Positions 48,206 to 59,876 are shown, counted from the first letter of the stretch. The stretch is DNA of 64,000 nt from Streptococcus pneumoniae (GCF_001457635.1 NZ_LN831051.1:1550001-1614000), one strand, 5' to 3'. The notes: a model not told the origin generated them from the sequence alone. Program-made: numbers and translations.

Positions 48206-49249
48206 TTACTTTCTCCCTAAAGCGGCTTGTTTCTCATAAAAGTCCAACCAGATTTGTAACAGATGCTCTTCAGAATACTCTCTGGAAATATTCTTAGCCT
48301 TTTCTTTGAGATCTTTTAAGGCAGCAGGATTTGCTTGATATTCCAAAATAGCCTCTTTCATCTCTTCTCTACCCGCTGTCGCCCGATAATTTCCCTCCAA
48401 AATCACCTTATAGAGATCTAAATCACGCAACATAATAGGAGCCTCACAACTCGCAGCTTCTAAAATAGTCATAGGAAAGAGCTCATTGTAACTAGGCAAC
48501 AAGAAAAGATCCGCTAGAGCATACAATTCGCGCATCCGCTCTGGCGATACAATGCCTGGAAAAATCAAATTTTTAGGGGGATTTTCCATAATTTTCTTAT
48601 AGTGTTCATAACCATCTGTCATACCACCAAAAGAGAAGCCACCAGCCCAGATAAAGGTAATCTGAGGCAATTCCTCAGCCAGACGGATAAAGTCATCAAT
48701 CCCTTTACGTTTCTGAACTTGCCCAGCACCTACTACGATAAACTGATTGTCACTAAGACCAAGATCTGTGCGCAGTCTAACTACCTCTTCTTGTGGTAGA
48801 GGATGCCATTTTTCCTTGTTGACAAAGTTAGGAATATAGGTTACTTTTTCACGTGGAATACCAGCTGCTACCAAATCCTCAATAAACATAGGATTGACCA
48901 CAACCAAGTGCTCCATCCGGTTGTAAAAAGAAAATACATAGCGTTTCACAATTCCCTTTAAGAAAAATGGAATTTTCAAACTTCCCTCAAGTGTAGCTGG
49001 CAAGAAATGCACATAGCCAATCTTTCTCCCTGAGCGTTTCTTTTGGAAGGTTGATAAATAATAGGGAAAATCAATCGTATGAAAGTGAGTCACATCTGCC
49101 TCGATTGGAAGATTTTCTGTAACAATCAATTGGTCCTTGGCAGCACGGTGAAGAAGACGAACTAATTCACGGTAAGCACCTGAAACTCCCTGTCCTGCTA
49201 CTTTCTCACTTGAACTCAACATATTGATGCGTAATTTCTTTTTCTCCAT
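48206..49249 (-). CDS. cpoA: Glycosyltransferase CpoA (galactosyl-glucosyl-DAG synthase)
   Basis: 347 aa from MEKKKLRINMLSSSEKVAGQ. GT4 motifs VVVGAGQVQKRKGIDDFI and YNELFPMTILEAASCEAPIM. CpoA adds galactose to the glucosyl-DAG made by its partner; mutants alter beta-lactam susceptibility. The start codon is only 7 nt from a TATAAT, so the transcript may be leaderless. Family clear; substrate from known homologue. Confidence 0.87.
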   Translation of the reverse strand: MEKKKLRINMLSSSEKVAGQGVSGAYRELVRLLHRAAKDQLIVTENLPIEADVTHFHTIDFPYYLSTFQKKRSGRKIGYVHFLPATLEGSLKIPFFLKGIVKRYVFSFYNRMEHLVVVNPMFIEDLVAAGIPREKVTYIPNFVNKEKWHPLPQEEVVRLRTDLGLSDNQFIVVGAGQVQKRKGIDDFIRLAEELPQITFIWAGGFSFGGMTDGYEHYKKIMENPPKNLIFPGIVSPERMRELYALADLFLLPSYNELFPMTILEAASCEAPIMLRDLDLYKVILEGNYRATAGREEMKEAILEYQANPAALKDLKEKAKNISREYSEEHLLQIWLDFYEKQAALGRK

Positions 49250-49256
49250 AACTACT

Positions 49257-49262
49257 ATTATA
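49257..49262 (-). promoter_or_regulatory. -10 element just before cpoA
   Basis: TATAAT on the minus strand with 7 nt to the ATG and no Shine-Dalgarno between. A convincing -35 is not seen at 16-18 bp. Confidence 0.45.
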
Positions 49263-49296
49263 TCATTTTCTTTGAATAAAATCAGCAAAAGAAAGG

Positions 49297-49347
49297 AGAG
49301 ACTAGAGGAAAAGAGGGGAAATTTCCTCGCTTTTCCAACAGTCTCTC
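49297..49347. terminator. Long imperfect hairpin after the DUF59 gene
   Basis: Outer stem gagagact / agtctctc and inner ggaaaag / cttttcc; no strong T-run. Probably separates the rpoD transcript from cpoA. Confidence 0.5.
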
Positions 49348-49363
49348 ACATGCTTTTATATGT

Positions 49364-49693
49364 TTACTTAATGCCTAGGGCAATGCGGGCATAGCGACTC
49401 ATTTTTTCAACTGTCCAGGCTGGATACCAGACTAATTTAACCTCAGTATCCGTTACTTCTGGAACCTCTATCATAGCATCATAAATCTGGTCTGTCAAAA
49501 GGTCTGCTAAGGGACAACCCATAGTTGTCAAAGTCATGTCAATCTCTGTTTGCCCTGTGTCACCGTCAAAACGAATCTCATAGATCAAACCAAGATTGAC
49601 AATATCGATTCCCAACTCAGGGTCGATGACTTCTTCCAAGGCTGTTAAAATCCGTGTTTTGATGTTTTCAATTTGCTCTTCTGTATAAGCCAT
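49364..49693 (-). CDS. DUF59/MIP18-like Fe-S assembly protein
   Basis: 109 aa from MAYTEEQIENIKTRILTALE. DUF59 features: EEVIDPELGIDIVNLGLIYE and the Cys in TTMGCPLADLL. Related to SufT/PaaD proteins in iron-sulfur cluster maturation. RBS GAGGAAA; 13 bp after rpoD, cotranscribed. Confidence 0.88.
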   Translation of the reverse strand: MAYTEEQIENIKTRILTALEEVIDPELGIDIVNLGLIYEIRFDGDTGQTEIDMTLTTMGCPLADLLTDQIYDAMIEVPEVTDTEVKLVWYPAWTVEKMSRYARIALGIK

Positions 49694-49706
49694 ATTTTCC
49701 TCACTC

Positions 49707-50816
49707 TTAGTCTTCAATAAAATCACGAAGCGGTTTGCTGCGGCTTGGTTGGCGTAGTTTTCTCAAAGCCTTTGCTTCAATCTGACGGATACGCTCACGA
49801 GTTACGTTAAAGACTTTCCCCACATCTTCAAGTGTGCGCATTTTTCCATCATCTAGTCCAAAACGTAGACGCAGAACATTTTCTTCACGGTCTGTAAGAG
49901 TATCTAAGATTTCATCCAATTGCTCACGCAAGACGATACGAGTCGTATAATCCACTGGATTTTCAATCACTTCATCTTCGATAAAGTCTCCAAGGTGGCT
50001 ATCGTCCTCTTCACCGATAGGAGTTTCAAGAGATACTGGTTCTTGGGCAATCTTCAAGATTTCACGAACCTTATCAGGTGTCATATCCATTCGTTCAGCA
50101 ATCTGTTCTGGTGTCGGATCTTGCCCCAATTCTTGAAGGAGATTCCGCTGTTCACGAACCAATTTATTGATAGTTTCAACCATGTGAACTGGGATACGGA
50201 TGGTACGAGCTTGATCCGCAATAGCACGAGTGATAGCCTGACGAATCCACCAAGTTGCATAAGTTGAAAACTTGAACCCTTTAGAATAGTCAAACTTGTC
50301 AACCGCCTTCATCAAGCCCATATTTCCTTCTTGAATCAAGTCAAGGAACTGCATGCCACGACCGACATAGCGTTTGGCAATAGAAACAACCAAACGAAGA
50401 TTGGCTTCCGCAAGACGTTGTTTGGCTTCGATATCGCCAGCTTCAACAGCCAGTGCCAACTCTTTCTCCTCTTCATTGGTCAAGAGAGGAACGACCCCTA
50501 TTTCTTTCAAGTACATACGGACAGGGTCATTGACCTTAGCAGAAGTTGACCCAACCAAGTCCTCATCGCTGAGTTCTGGTTCTTCTTCATTGCTAAGAAC
50601 ACGCGCACTTGGATTTCCTTCGTTATCTGTGATAGAAATGCCTGCATCCTGAATCCGTTGCAAGAGATCTTCAATCCCATCAGCGTCCAAGGTAAAAGGA
50701 ATAACCAGACTTGCATTGATTTCATCATCTGTTGCTGTCCCTTTTTGCTTATGATTACGGATAAATTCTGCTACCTGTACGTCAAATGTTGTTACTTCTT
50801 TTTGTTTTGTTGCCAT
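49707..50816 (-). CDS. rpoD: RNA polymerase primary sigma factor
   Basis: 369 aa sigma-70. Region 1.2 [11 protein letters not shown], region 2 [20 protein letters not shown] and [17 protein letters not shown], region 4 [20 protein letters not shown]. Recognises TTGACA/TATAAT promoters as seen in this window. Short N-terminal region 1.1, usual for streptococci. Follows dnaG by 2 bp (macromolecular synthesis operon). Confidence 0.97.
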   Translation of the reverse strand: MATKQKEVTTFDVQVAEFIRNHKQKGTATDDEINASLVIPFTLDADGIEDLLQRIQDAGISITDNEGNPSARVLSNEEEPELSDEDLVGSTSAKVNDPVRMYLKEIGVVPLLTNEEEKELALAVEAGDIEAKQRLAEANLRLVVSIAKRYVGRGMQFLDLIQEGNMGLMKAVDKFDYSKGFKFSTYATWWIRQAITRAIADQARTIRIPVHMVETINKLVREQRNLLQELGQDPTPEQIAERMDMTPDKVREILKIAQEPVSLETPIGEEDDSHLGDFIEDEVIENPVDYTTRIVLREQLDEILDTLTDREENVLRLRFGLDDGKMRTLEDVGKVFNVTRERIRQIEAKALRKLRQPSRSKPLRDFIED

Positions 50817-50818
50817 TA

Positions 50819-52579
50819 TTACTCCATTCTTCTCTTTTGGGAAATTAAACGTTCCAATTCTTCTAGGGCTGTATCTGTATCTCCTACATGGCTAGCTTCC
50901 TGCACCTTCTTTTTGATTCTCATATTGTCCTGATTCAAGAGAGCCTTGTTTCGAGTCATCTCTACTTCACTAAGTTCCTGCGGCGATATCTCAGCAGGCA
51001 AATCCTGAGCTAAAACTTGGTACCAAGCTCTTTCAACTTCCTCTGTCTGCTCTGCTAAAACTTCTGGAGGAAGATTTCCATACTGGCCAAGCAAGTCATA
51101 TAAGACCTGAAATTCAGGTGTAGCAAATGCAAAGTCTTCTCGCAAACGGTAATCGTTCAAAACAAGAGGGGATTCCATCATCCGATAGAGTAGATGGGCT
51201 TCTGCCCTCATAATAGCCGATAACTGCTTGGTGATAGGCATGGTGATTGGCGTCGGTCTGGAAATTCCTTCCATGCGATTCTGCCTTTGCACCTGACGAC
51301 TCTCATTAACAATCTGCTCAATCTGGGCATAATCAAAGGACGCCAGACTGTCAGCTAAAATATGAATATAGCTGTTTTGAGCAGCGATGGACTTTTCTTG
51401 AACAATCAAGGGAGCTATTTTTTCAATAAACTCAATCTGAGCCTGCAGATTTTCACTGTTTTCAGGTTTGTACTGATGAATGTAGAACTCAATCGGACTA
51501 ATACGAGTTTTCGTTAATAGATAGGCCAAGTCTTCTGGACCATTTTTTTGTAGATACTCATCAGGATCCAAGTTATCAGGCATGCTAACGATTTGCACAG
51601 GCATATCACCAATTTCATCCAATGCTTTCAATATCGCGGCTTGCCCAGCCTTATCTCCATCGTAAACAAGAACCAATTTCTTGGTTAACCTTTTCAGATG
51701 CTCAACATGCTCTCGACTCAAGGCCGTTCCCATCGACGCCACAGCATTTTCGATTCCAGCCTGATAGGCTGCAATAACATCCATGAATCCTTCCATCAGG
51801 TAAATCTCACTAGTTTTTCCAGAAGATTTTTTTGCCCTATCCATATGATATAATTCGTAACTTTTGTTAAAAATTGCAGTCGATCGGCTGTTTTTATACT
51901 TAGAAGTTTGTGAATCTGTTTTTTGCCAGATACGACCTGAGAAGGCAATGACCTTTCCTTGGTCATTTGTCAGGGGAAACATAATGCGATTGTGAAAGGT
52001 GTCTACAAATTGATTGGCATCCGAGAGATAAAACAGGCCTGAATCCAGTAAATCTTCTTCACGATACTGATCAGACAAACGTTGATAGAGATAGTTTCGT
52101 TCTGGAGGTGCTAAACCAATCCAAAAATGTTTAAGCACTTCATCTGTCAAACCCCGCTGATAAAGGTAATTTCTGGCCTCTTCGCCCATAGTCGTTGTCA
52201 TGAGAATAGCATGGTAAAATTTGGCTGCATCTTCGTGCATATCATAAAGAGCTTGGTGAGGCGAGGCTGGCTTCTGTTCACTATAAAGCGGTTTTTCAAC
52301 CTCAATCCCGACACGCTGACCTAAGATTTGGACAGCCTCCATAAAGGTAACCCCTTGGTACTCCTCGATGAATTTAAAGACATCACCTGAGCGACCACAA
52401 CCAAAACAGTGGTAAAACTGCTTGTCCTCTACAACGTTGAAAGAAGGTGTTTTTTCACCATGAAAAGGACAGAGCCCTAGATAGTTCCGTCCTGCCTTTT
52501 GTAAAGAAATCACATCTCCTATGACTTCCACAATGTTGGCATTGTTTTTGATTTCTTCAATGACTTGTTTGTCAACCAT
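50819..52579 (-). CDS. dnaG: DNA primase
   Basis: 586 aa from [13 protein letters not shown]; the preceding MEVLC extension is dropped as the family begins here. Zinc-binding domain [18 protein letters not shown] and [22 protein letters not shown] and [12 protein letters not shown]-terminal helicase-binding region. Makes RNA primers for DnaB-loaded forks. Confidence 0.96.
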   Translation of the reverse strand: MVDKQVIEEIKNNANIVEVIGDVISLQKAGRNYLGLCPFHGEKTPSFNVVEDKQFYHCFGCGRSGDVFKFIEEYQGVTFMEAVQILGQRVGIEVEKPLYSEQKPASPHQALYDMHEDAAKFYHAILMTTTMGEEARNYLYQRGLTDEVLKHFWIGLAPPERNYLYQRLSDQYREEDLLDSGLFYLSDANQFVDTFHNRIMFPLTNDQGKVIAFSGRIWQKTDSQTSKYKNSRSTAIFNKSYELYHMDRAKKSSGKTSEIYLMEGFMDVIAAYQAGIENAVASMGTALSREHVEHLKRLTKKLVLVYDGDKAGQAAILKALDEIGDMPVQIVSMPDNLDPDEYLQKNGPEDLAYLLTKTRISPIEFYIHQYKPENSENLQAQIEFIEKIAPLIVQEKSIAAQNSYIHILADSLASFDYAQIEQIVNESRQVQRQNRMEGISRPTPITMPITKQLSAIMRAEAHLLYRMMESPLVLNDYRLREDFAFATPEFQVLYDLLGQYGNLPPEVLAEQTEEVERAWYQVLAQDLPAEISPQELSEVEMTRNKALLNQDNMRIKKKVQEASHVGDTDTALEELERLISQKRRME

Positions 52580-52668
52580 ACACAATACCTCCATGTTATC
52601 ATAGTTTACTTTATATAGTATACTTTATTTCAGAAAAAAAGTAAACCATTTCACTCATTTTCCCTACT

Positions 52669-53427
52669 TTATTCAAAGAGTTGATAATAATCAGAGATTT
52701 TCATTTTTGCTTTTTCTTCTTGGTTTAAATCTTGGATAATCCGTCCTTCTTTCATGACAATCAAGCGATTGCCGTATTTGAGAGCATCTTCCATATGATG
52801 AGTAATCATAAGGGCTGTTAGCTGATCTTTCTTAACAAATTCATCTGTCAATTCCATCAAAGCAACACTAGTCTTTGGATCCAGGGCAGCAGTATGCTCA
52901 TCTAACAGGAGTAATTCAGGTCGCTTCAAGGTTGCCATCAAGAGACTCAAAGCCTGTCTTTGTCCACCTGATAAGAACTCAATCGGTGTATTCAAGTGTT
53001 TCTCAAGACCATTTCCTACTTTTTCAATGGTTGCCTGAAATTCATCCTTATAGCTAGTCAAGCGTCTTGGTAACAATCCACGCTTTTCACCACGAAACTT
53101 GGCGATTAAAAGATTTTCAGCGACCGTCATACGGGGAGCTGTCCCCATCTTTGGATCTTGGAAGACACGAGACAGGTACTTGGCACGCTTCTCGGGTGAA
53201 AACTTAGTGAGATCTTCACCTAAAATACGGATAGTTCCACTAGTTAGTGATAAGGTCCCTGCTATAGTGTTAAAGAGAGTTGATTTTCCAGCACCATTTC
53301 CGCCCAAAATCGTGATAAAGTCCCGTTCAAAAATTTCTAAGGAAACATCATTTAAAATAATCTTTTCTTCATCAAAGCCATTTTTAACGATTTTGGTTGC
53401 ATTTTTTAATTCTACAATTGCTGTCAT
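52669..53427 (-). CDS. ABC transporter ATP-binding protein (tryptophan-type importer)
   Basis: 252 aa. Walker A GGNGAGKSTLFN, signature LSGGQRQALSLLMA, Walker B LLLLDEHTAALDPK, and switch His ITHH. Overlaps the permease stop by 4 bp (ATGA). Specificity taken from the T-box and gene order. Confidence 0.9.
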   Translation of the reverse strand: MTAIVELKNATKIVKNGFDEEKIILNDVSLEIFERDFITILGGNGAGKSTLFNTIAGTLSLTSGTIRILGEDLTKFSPEKRAKYLSRVFQDPKMGTAPRMTVAENLLIAKFRGEKRGLLPRRLTSYKDEFQATIEKVGNGLEKHLNTPIEFLSGGQRQALSLLMATLKRPELLLLDEHTAALDPKTSVALMELTDEFVKKDQLTALMITHHMEDALKYGNRLIVMKEGRIIQDLNQEEKAKMKISDYYQLFE

Positions 53428-54290
53428 TTGCTTAACTTGGCTCCTTTCAAGATTGTTTGCTTAAATGTTGGAATCATGAGGCAGACTGCTAAAATCAAGG
53501 CACTGTATAAACGAAGGTAACTTGTATTAAAGCCAAGTGCGATAACTGCCCACACTAAAAATTGATAAGCGATAGAACCTACAACGATAGTAACCAAACG
53601 CTCTGCCAAGCTCAAACTCTTGAAAATAACTTCTCCAATAATCAAACTTGCAAGCCCCACAACGATAACCCCGATCCCTCGAGACACATCGGCATAGCCT
53701 TCTTGCTGAGCAATGAGGGCACCTGCAAGGGCAATCACACCATTTGATAAGACCAAGCCCATGAGCTCCATGCGTCCAGTATGAATCCCGAAACTTCTAG
53801 CCATATCAGGATTATCCCCTGTAGCAATATAGGCTTGTCCGAGTTTAGTGTCCAAGAAAAAGAGCATGAGAGCAATAACAATACTCACAAAGATGAGACC
53901 TGTCAAGAGTTGATTCAAATCCGAATCAAAAGGCAAAACATCCTGAATTTGCTTGGTTCCAAGCAGGCCTAAATTCGCACGTCCCATAATCAAGAGCATG
54001 ATTGAGTGACAAGAAGTCATCACCAAAATCCCTGAGAGCAAGGTTGGGATCTTCCCTTTTGTATAAAGAAGGCCTGCTGCCATTCCAGCCAAACAACCTG
54101 CTCCTACAGCAACAAGTGTCGCTAAAAATGGGTTCACGCCTTTGGTTATCAAAGTGACAGCAACAGCTCCCCCAAGAGGGAAGGAACCTTCTGTCGTCAT
54201 ATCTGGAAAGTTTAAAATCCTAAATGTCATAAAGATTCCCAGACCTAGAATAGCCCAGACAAATCCTTGAGAAATAATGGAAACAATCAT
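53424..54290 (-). CDS. ABC transporter permease
   Basis: 288 aa with about 8-9 hydrophobic segments; branched-chain-type permease fold with EGSFPLGGAVAVTLI, DNPDMARSFGIHTGRMEL and NGVIALAGALIAQQ. Works with the ATPase and the binding protein. Confidence 0.9.
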   Translation of the reverse strand: MIVSIISQGFVWAILGLGIFMTFRILNFPDMTTEGSFPLGGAVAVTLITKGVNPFLATLVAVGAGCLAGMAAGLLYTKGKIPTLLSGILVMTSCHSIMLLIMGRANLGLLGTKQIQDVLPFDSDLNQLLTGLIFVSIVIALMLFFLDTKLGQAYIATGDNPDMARSFGIHTGRMELMGLVLSNGVIALAGALIAQQEGYADVSRGIGVIVVGLASLIIGEVIFKSLSLAERLVTIVVGSIAYQFLVWAVIALGFNTSYLRLYSALILAVCLMIPTFKQTILKGAKLSK

Positions 54291-54358
54291 ATTTTATTTA
54301 ATCCTTTCTATATTCATCTTTTTAAAAAATGGGAAGAGTCTCCTCCCCCCTACCTTAT

Positions 54359-55363
54359 TTATTCGATGACTTGTCCTGCTTCTTTGAGAACAGACTCAGG
54401 AATAGTAATACCTAGTTCTTGTGCTATTTTTTTATTGATGACTGACTTACCAATTGAAAAGACATTGACTGGGGTATCGGCTGGTTTTGCACCTTTCAAG
54501 ACTTGCACAATCATTTTACCTGTTGCCACACCAAGGTCATGTTGGTCAATTACAACTGATGCCAAACCACCTACTTCTACCATAGCTGTCGCACTGGGAT
54601 AAACTGGTTTCTTAGAACTTTGATTGCTAGAGACAACCGTTGGAAATCCTGATGCAATGGTGTTATCAATTGGAACCCAAATAGCATCTACCTTGCTAGT
54701 CATAACAGTGACAGTTGAGGCAATTTCATTTGTTGAAGGAACTGCAAATGTTTCCACTGTCAGACCTGCTTTTTCAGCATAAGCCTTAAATTCTTCGACC
54801 TGTGTTTTTGAATTGTCTTCGCTACTTGAGTAAAGAGCTCCGATTGTTTTCACATTCGGTGTCAGAGCCTTGATGAGTTCAACTTGTTGTTGAGCTGGAT
54901 TGTGGTCAGATACCCCTGTAACGTTGCCACCTGGTTTTTTCAAATCTTTAACCAAGTTAGCACCAATTGGGTCTGTAATAGCGGCCATGATAACCGGTAG
55001 GTCTTTTGTTGCACTAGCCAACCCTTGGGCTGCTGGTGTTGCGATACCAACCACAAGGTCATTCCCATTTGCAACCAATTGTTTACTCATTGTCGCAACC
55101 TTACTTTGGTCACCTTCTGAGTTCATAAAATCAATTTTAACTTGATCATCTTTATATCCTTCTTCTGCAAGTCCATCTTGGATCCCTTTATAAATCAAAT
55201 CAAGGGATGGATGGCTCACAAATTGAAGCACACCAATCTTGGTTATTTTCTTCTCATCCTTATTATTCTGAACTTCTGATTTATTCATTGAAGAATAAAT
55301 CAAGCTTCCTGCTACTAAGACTGCTAATGCAGCAATAATTCCAATTAAACGTTTATTTTTCAT
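54359..55363 (-). CDS. ABC substrate-binding protein (TrpX-like)
   Basis: 334 aa from MKNKRLIGIIAALAVLVAGS with an AAGGAG site. The N-terminal helix lacks a lipobox Cys, so it stays as an uncleaved or type-I-cleaved anchor. Type-I fold: IGVLQFVSHPSLDLIYKGIQ and ITDPIGANLVKDLKKPGGNV. The family with T-box control is assigned to tryptophan import (TrpX). Confidence 0.85.
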   Translation of the reverse strand: MKNKRLIGIIAALAVLVAGSLIYSSMNKSEVQNNKDEKKITKIGVLQFVSHPSLDLIYKGIQDGLAEEGYKDDQVKIDFMNSEGDQSKVATMSKQLVANGNDLVVGIATPAAQGLASATKDLPVIMAAITDPIGANLVKDLKKPGGNVTGVSDHNPAQQQVELIKALTPNVKTIGALYSSSEDNSKTQVEEFKAYAEKAGLTVETFAVPSTNEIASTVTVMTSKVDAIWVPIDNTIASGFPTVVSSNQSSKKPVYPSATAMVEVGGLASVVIDQHDLGVATGKMIVQVLKGAKPADTPVNVFSIGKSVINKKIAQELGITIPESVLKEAGQVIE

Positions 55364-55449
55364 TCTGTTTCTCCTTTTTATTTCCTTTAACATATTTCAC
55401 TTATCTAAACAAGCGACGCCATCGTTTTCTTTCCATACTAACCTCCATC

Positions 55450-55687
55450 AAAAAAATCCTCACACAAAAAACTTGTGTGAGGACGTCGATGCGCGGTACC
55501 ACCTCAATTATAGGGAATTTCCCTATCGCTCAGTCTCGCAATAACGAGATGCACTGTAAGGTGTGCTTACCGAATTTTTATAATTTCAAATTCTAAATAG
55601 CATTCAGCCCAATTTTCATCATCGCCACTTATCTGTTTTCAGCTACCACAGACTCTCTAAAAAGTTTGTATGATTACTTTTCTGAAT
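55450..55687 (-). promoter_or_regulatory. T-box riboswitch
   Basis: Minus-strand leader with the T-box core aattgaggtggtaccgcg (plus 55492-55509), a terminator hairpin cctcacacaa / ttgtgtgagg with T7, and a long stem I. Uncharged tRNA binding favours antitermination. A TGG triplet lies in the stem I region (minus-strand attgggctgaa); I take this as the Trp specifier but have not folded it. Confidence 0.9.
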
Positions 55688-55693
55688 GGTTAA

Positions 55694-55721
55694 ATTATAT
55701 CATTTTTAAACTACTTGTCAA
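55694..55721 (-). promoter_or_regulatory. Promoter of the T-box ABC operon
   Basis: -35 TTGACA (55716-55721), 16-bp spacer, -10 TATAAT (55694-55699). Confidence 0.82.
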
Positions 55722-55775
55722 TAGTCTATTAGAATTTTTTTGATATTCACTTTTAGCATTCACTCTTGAAAATTA

Positions 55776-58472
55776 TCAACCTGAATTACGCAATCCTGTC
55801 GCAATTCCGTTGATCGTGATATGAATCAATCGTTCTTGATCACTGGACAATTCTCCACGACGTTGGCGTTTAATCAACTCCAACTGAATATAGTTGAGAA
55901 TATTAAAGTAAGGCATACGGTAATCCAGACTAGCTTTTAGATATGGATTGTCAGCTAAGAGTTCGTCATGTCCTTCAATAGCCAAGATAACGTTCTTAGT
56001 AACTTGCCATTCATTTAAAATAGTCTCATAGATGGCCTTAACTTGCTCGTCTTCACAAAGTTTAGCATATTCAAAAGCAATATTCATATTTGATTTTGAC
56101 AAAACCATATCAACATTTGAAAGAAGCGATTGGAAGAAAGGCCAATTTTGGTACATATCTCGTAAGATAGCAATATTCTCTGGATTTTTATTGATAAATT
56201 CCTTGAAGCTTGAACCAACCCCGTACCATCCAGGGAACATAACACGACTCTGTGACCATGAGAATACCCAAGGGATGGCACGCAAACCACCGATTTCAGT
56301 AATAGTCTTACGAGCGGCTGGACGAGAACCAATATTAAAACTTGAAATAGCCTTGATTGGACTTGACTCGAAGAAATAATCATAGAAATGCTCATTACCA
56401 AAGACCAAATCACGGTAGATATCGTAACTACGGTCCACTACTTGATCCATAATGGCTTCATAACGATTTGGGGTATTGGTATCGCTCTTCTTCTGAGTAA
56501 TCATACGGTTAATAGCTGCCGATACTAGCATTTCAAGGTTATAGTAAGCGGCGTCTTTGTTACCGTATTTATTCCCAATTACTTCACCCTGCTCCGTCAA
56601 ACGGATACGATCCTTGATAGACTTGAGCGGTTGAGATGTAATGGCTTCATAGGTTGGCCCACCACCACGACCGACAGTACCACCACGACCATGGAAGAAG
56701 GTAACCTTAACGCCAAATTCATCTCCAATAGCAGTCAATTGTTGTTGAGCCTTGTAGAGGGTCCAACATGATGACAAGTAACCGCCATCTTTATTACTGT
56801 CAGAGTAGCCAAGCATGATTTCTTGGTAGTTATTTCGTGAGTCAATCCATTTTTTGGCAAGGCTAAGAGAAAGATATTTTCTCATTGTTTCCTCTGAATG
56901 ATCCAAGTCTTCAATTGTTTCAAAAAGGGGAACAATCTGAACACGCGCCCTTTCCGTATCCACCAGTCCTACTTCTTTTAACAGAATAGCTAATTCTAGC
57001 ATATCAGAAAGGTTGGTTGCATGTGAAATGATGGTCTGACGGATGACATCATCTCCCAACTTATCTTTCAAAACACGAGCCGTCTTAAAAATAGCTAATT
57101 CTTTTGCTAATAATTCTGATTTTTCTGCGTGAGTCGCAGAAAGAATTCGGGGATCTTCTTCTAATTCTTTCAAGAGAAGGTCACACTTTTCTTCTTCGCT
57201 CAACTCGCTATAACGAGAATGAATTCCTGCTGATTTCAAGAGTTCTGCCACACAGGCTTCATAGACGCTAGAGTCTTGTCGCATATCAATTGATGCTAAG
57301 TAAAAACCAAATATCTCTACTGCCTGCAATAATTCCACAAAATCACCTGAAATCAAGGACTCGCCCTTATTTTCTAGTAGAGAATCTCGAATGGCAATCA
57401 AATCCTTGTAGAAATCATTGGCGGTTTCATAACGAGTCCCAACTTCTTCATCCTCAATCAGATAGGTTTTAGTTGCCTGAATTTTTGATTGAATATCAAA
57501 CAAGGCACGACGGTAAAGCTCTTTTTCGCGGTAAATCGAGTTATCCTTGGATTGACGAGCCATTTCTCTGACTTGCTTGCTGACGTTGACAATGCTAGTT
57601 GAAAGAGAAAATTCACGATAAAGTTGGTAAATCTTTTTATCATAGTAGTTCATGATGACTTCACACTGAGTGAGTGCAGACTGCTTCAAGGTCTTTGCTG
57701 TAACAAATGGATTTCCATCACGGTCACCACCTATCCACATACCCATGGTGATTGGTTTAGCCTGTTTTAAATTCAGACCATGCGCTTGCGCTAAGCGCTT
57801 ATACTCCGTCGTCAAATGAGGTACAGCTTTCAAAAAGGAGCTGTTATAATATTCCATAGCATTCGTGATTTCGTTAGTCACTTTTAATTTTTTCTCACGA
57901 ATCATGTCTGTCTGCATGATAATTTCGATGTAACGACGCAAATCATTGTACCATTTATCTTTATTGATCAACCCCAACTTAACATCACGGTATTTACGCA
58001 AAAGACTATGAATATGATTTGTTAAATCCAACATACTTTTGCGTTGCACTTGTGTTGGATGGGCTGTCAAAACAGGGACAACATTCAAGTGTTCTAGGAT
58101 CTCAACGGCATTTTCCTTTTCTGCTACCAATTTAATCGTTGTAGATAATTTACCTAAATAGTCCTGATCAATATTATTTTGATGATTGATTTCATAAGCT
58201 AAATCCACATCCTCTGAAATATTAATCAAAAGAGGCAAGATAGAGAAATAGCGTGAAATATAGACCATTTCATCATTTGATAAGCTAGTCACTAGACGGT
58301 TTAGACCTTGATAATCTTCCTGCGTTGATAATTCTTTCAACTGTATTATTTTTTCAAAGGTCTCTGGGGCAAGCATATTTTTAGTAATATCTTCCAGTAA
58401 TTCTGTTAGAATCAAGACTTCTTCTTGCACAACACTTTTATTACTATAATTTTCTAATTTTTGAAGAGACAT
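55776..58472 (-). CDS. ppc: Phosphoenolpyruvate carboxylase
   Basis: 898 aa. Catalytic His region [19 protein letters not shown], glycine-rich [35 protein letters not shown] and the C-terminal RNSG terminus (LRNSG). Forms oxaloacetate from PEP and bicarbonate. 19 bp after ftsW; unrelated function but likely shared transcript. Confidence 0.97.
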   Translation of the reverse strand: MSLQKLENYSNKSVVQEEVLILTELLEDITKNMLAPETFEKIIQLKELSTQEDYQGLNRLVTSLSNDEMVYISRYFSILPLLINISEDVDLAYEINHQNNIDQDYLGKLSTTIKLVAEKENAVEILEHLNVVPVLTAHPTQVQRKSMLDLTNHIHSLLRKYRDVKLGLINKDKWYNDLRRYIEIIMQTDMIREKKLKVTNEITNAMEYYNSSFLKAVPHLTTEYKRLAQAHGLNLKQAKPITMGMWIGGDRDGNPFVTAKTLKQSALTQCEVIMNYYDKKIYQLYREFSLSTSIVNVSKQVREMARQSKDNSIYREKELYRRALFDIQSKIQATKTYLIEDEEVGTRYETANDFYKDLIAIRDSLLENKGESLISGDFVELLQAVEIFGFYLASIDMRQDSSVYEACVAELLKSAGIHSRYSELSEEEKCDLLLKELEEDPRILSATHAEKSELLAKELAIFKTARVLKDKLGDDVIRQTIISHATNLSDMLELAILLKEVGLVDTERARVQIVPLFETIEDLDHSEETMRKYLSLSLAKKWIDSRNNYQEIMLGYSDSNKDGGYLSSCWTLYKAQQQLTAIGDEFGVKVTFFHGRGGTVGRGGGPTYEAITSQPLKSIKDRIRLTEQGEVIGNKYGNKDAAYYNLEMLVSAAINRMITQKKSDTNTPNRYEAIMDQVVDRSYDIYRDLVFGNEHFYDYFFESSPIKAISSFNIGSRPAARKTITEIGGLRAIPWVFSWSQSRVMFPGWYGVGSSFKEFINKNPENIAILRDMYQNWPFFQSLLSNVDMVLSKSNMNIAFEYAKLCEDEQVKAIYETILNEWQVTKNVILAIEGHDELLADNPYLKASLDYRMPYFNILNYIQLELIKRQRRGELSSDQERLIHITINGIATGLRNSG

Positions 58473-58491
58473 AAACTATCCTTTCTTTATC

Positions 58492-59721
58492 CTACTTCAA
58501 CAGAAGGTTCATTGGTTGATTTTCCAATTCTCGGTACAATTTAGCGCGTTTTTCACTGGCATCAATATTTAAGACAAAGGCTACTGCCACTGATAAGACT
58601 AGAAGACTATTTCCACCCTGGGATAAGAAGGGGAAAGTCACTCCTGTAGATGGAATCAAGCCCGAAATCCCTCCGATATTGACAAATACCTGAACCAACA
58701 TCATCCCTCCGACACCGAGTGCAACCATGGCATTGAAAGGATTCTCCGCTCGGATACCGACCAAGATAATCCGCAAAATCATGAAAAACAAGAGAGCTAA
58801 AATAAGACTGGCACCAACAAAGCCAAATTCTTCAATCACGATAGAAAAGACAAAGTCTGTATGAGCTTCTGGCAAATAACCTCGTTTTTCAATCGAGTTT
58901 CCAAGACCTAGACCAAACCAACCGCCATTGACCATGGCAAAATAAGAATTAGCTAACTGGTGACCTGCATCAGCACGATCGGCAAAAGGATTAAAAAAGG
59001 CACTAAAGCGCTTGGCTACATAGCCAAATACTGGAATTTTTGAAAAGGTCTCAACACCGATTAGGCTGATAGTGGTCAAGACAAAGACAGAAGTGGCAGA
59101 TACGAGCGCCAGAATGGTTGAAAACCAGCGATAAGCGATTCCACTAACTGTATACATAATCAAGGAAACCAAGACTAAAATAGTCGCATTTCCTAAATCA
59201 GGGAAAATTCCCAAACTTCCAATCAGAACTAGGAGAACGAATCGCCAATCATTAAAAGCACGGGGAAGCCATTGATTTTGAGTCAAAACTTGAAAATCAT
59301 AAGTAGCTATTTCTTCTTGCTGTTTGGAGAATCGGTGAGCTAAATACCAAATAATAATGATTTTTAAGTACTCAGCTGGCTGAATAGTTACTCCTGCAAC
59401 CGAAATCCAACCGTATGCCCCGTTTACTGAAATACCAATAAAACGAGCCAAGAACAATAAAAGCATTTCTATTAATATAACTAAAATGATTAGTCGCTCA
59501 TTTCTCAAAAAATCTAGTCTCAATTTATAAATTAAGGCAATCAGTATCAAACTAACAATCCAAAAGATTCCTTGGTTTCGAACCAACTGCAAGGCGCTCT
59601 TGCCTTCTTCAATTAAAATAGCACTGGTGGTCGAATAGACCACAATCAAGCCCAAAATAGATAAAAGCAAGTAGGGAATCAAGATGGAATAATTTAATAA
59701 GTGCCTCTTACTAATCTTCAT
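58492..59721 (-). CDS. ftsW: Cell division SEDS protein FtsW
   Basis: 409 aa with about 10 membrane segments. SEDS features: the periplasmic HTDFVFSIVIEEFGFVGASL and IGGISGLIPSTGVTFPFLSQ then GGNSLL. Polymerises septal glycan with its class B PBP partner. A TATAAT -10 lies near 59795 upstream. Confidence 0.93.
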   Translation of the reverse strand: MKISKRHLLNYSILIPYLLLSILGLIVVYSTTSAILIEEGKSALQLVRNQGIFWIVSLILIALIYKLRLDFLRNERLIILVILIEMLLLFLARFIGISVNGAYGWISVAGVTIQPAEYLKIIIIWYLAHRFSKQQEEIATYDFQVLTQNQWLPRAFNDWRFVLLVLIGSLGIFPDLGNATILVLVSLIMYTVSGIAYRWFSTILALVSATSVFVLTTISLIGVETFSKIPVFGYVAKRFSAFFNPFADRADAGHQLANSYFAMVNGGWFGLGLGNSIEKRGYLPEAHTDFVFSIVIEEFGFVGASLILALLFFMILRIILVGIRAENPFNAMVALGVGGMMLVQVFVNIGGISGLIPSTGVTFPFLSQGGNSLLVLSVAVAFVLNIDASEKRAKLYRELENQPMNLLLK

Positions 59722-59876
59722 AGTATCACCACTCTACTAGGATACAGACAAATCTGTTCCAAATTCCGTTTTATTTTCTAGTTTTGATTGCTATTATACC
59801 ATTTTTTCAGAAAGAAAAAAACTCTTACCTTACAATCCTTCGAATTTTACTGTTTTTACAGAATTAAGGCAGAATT

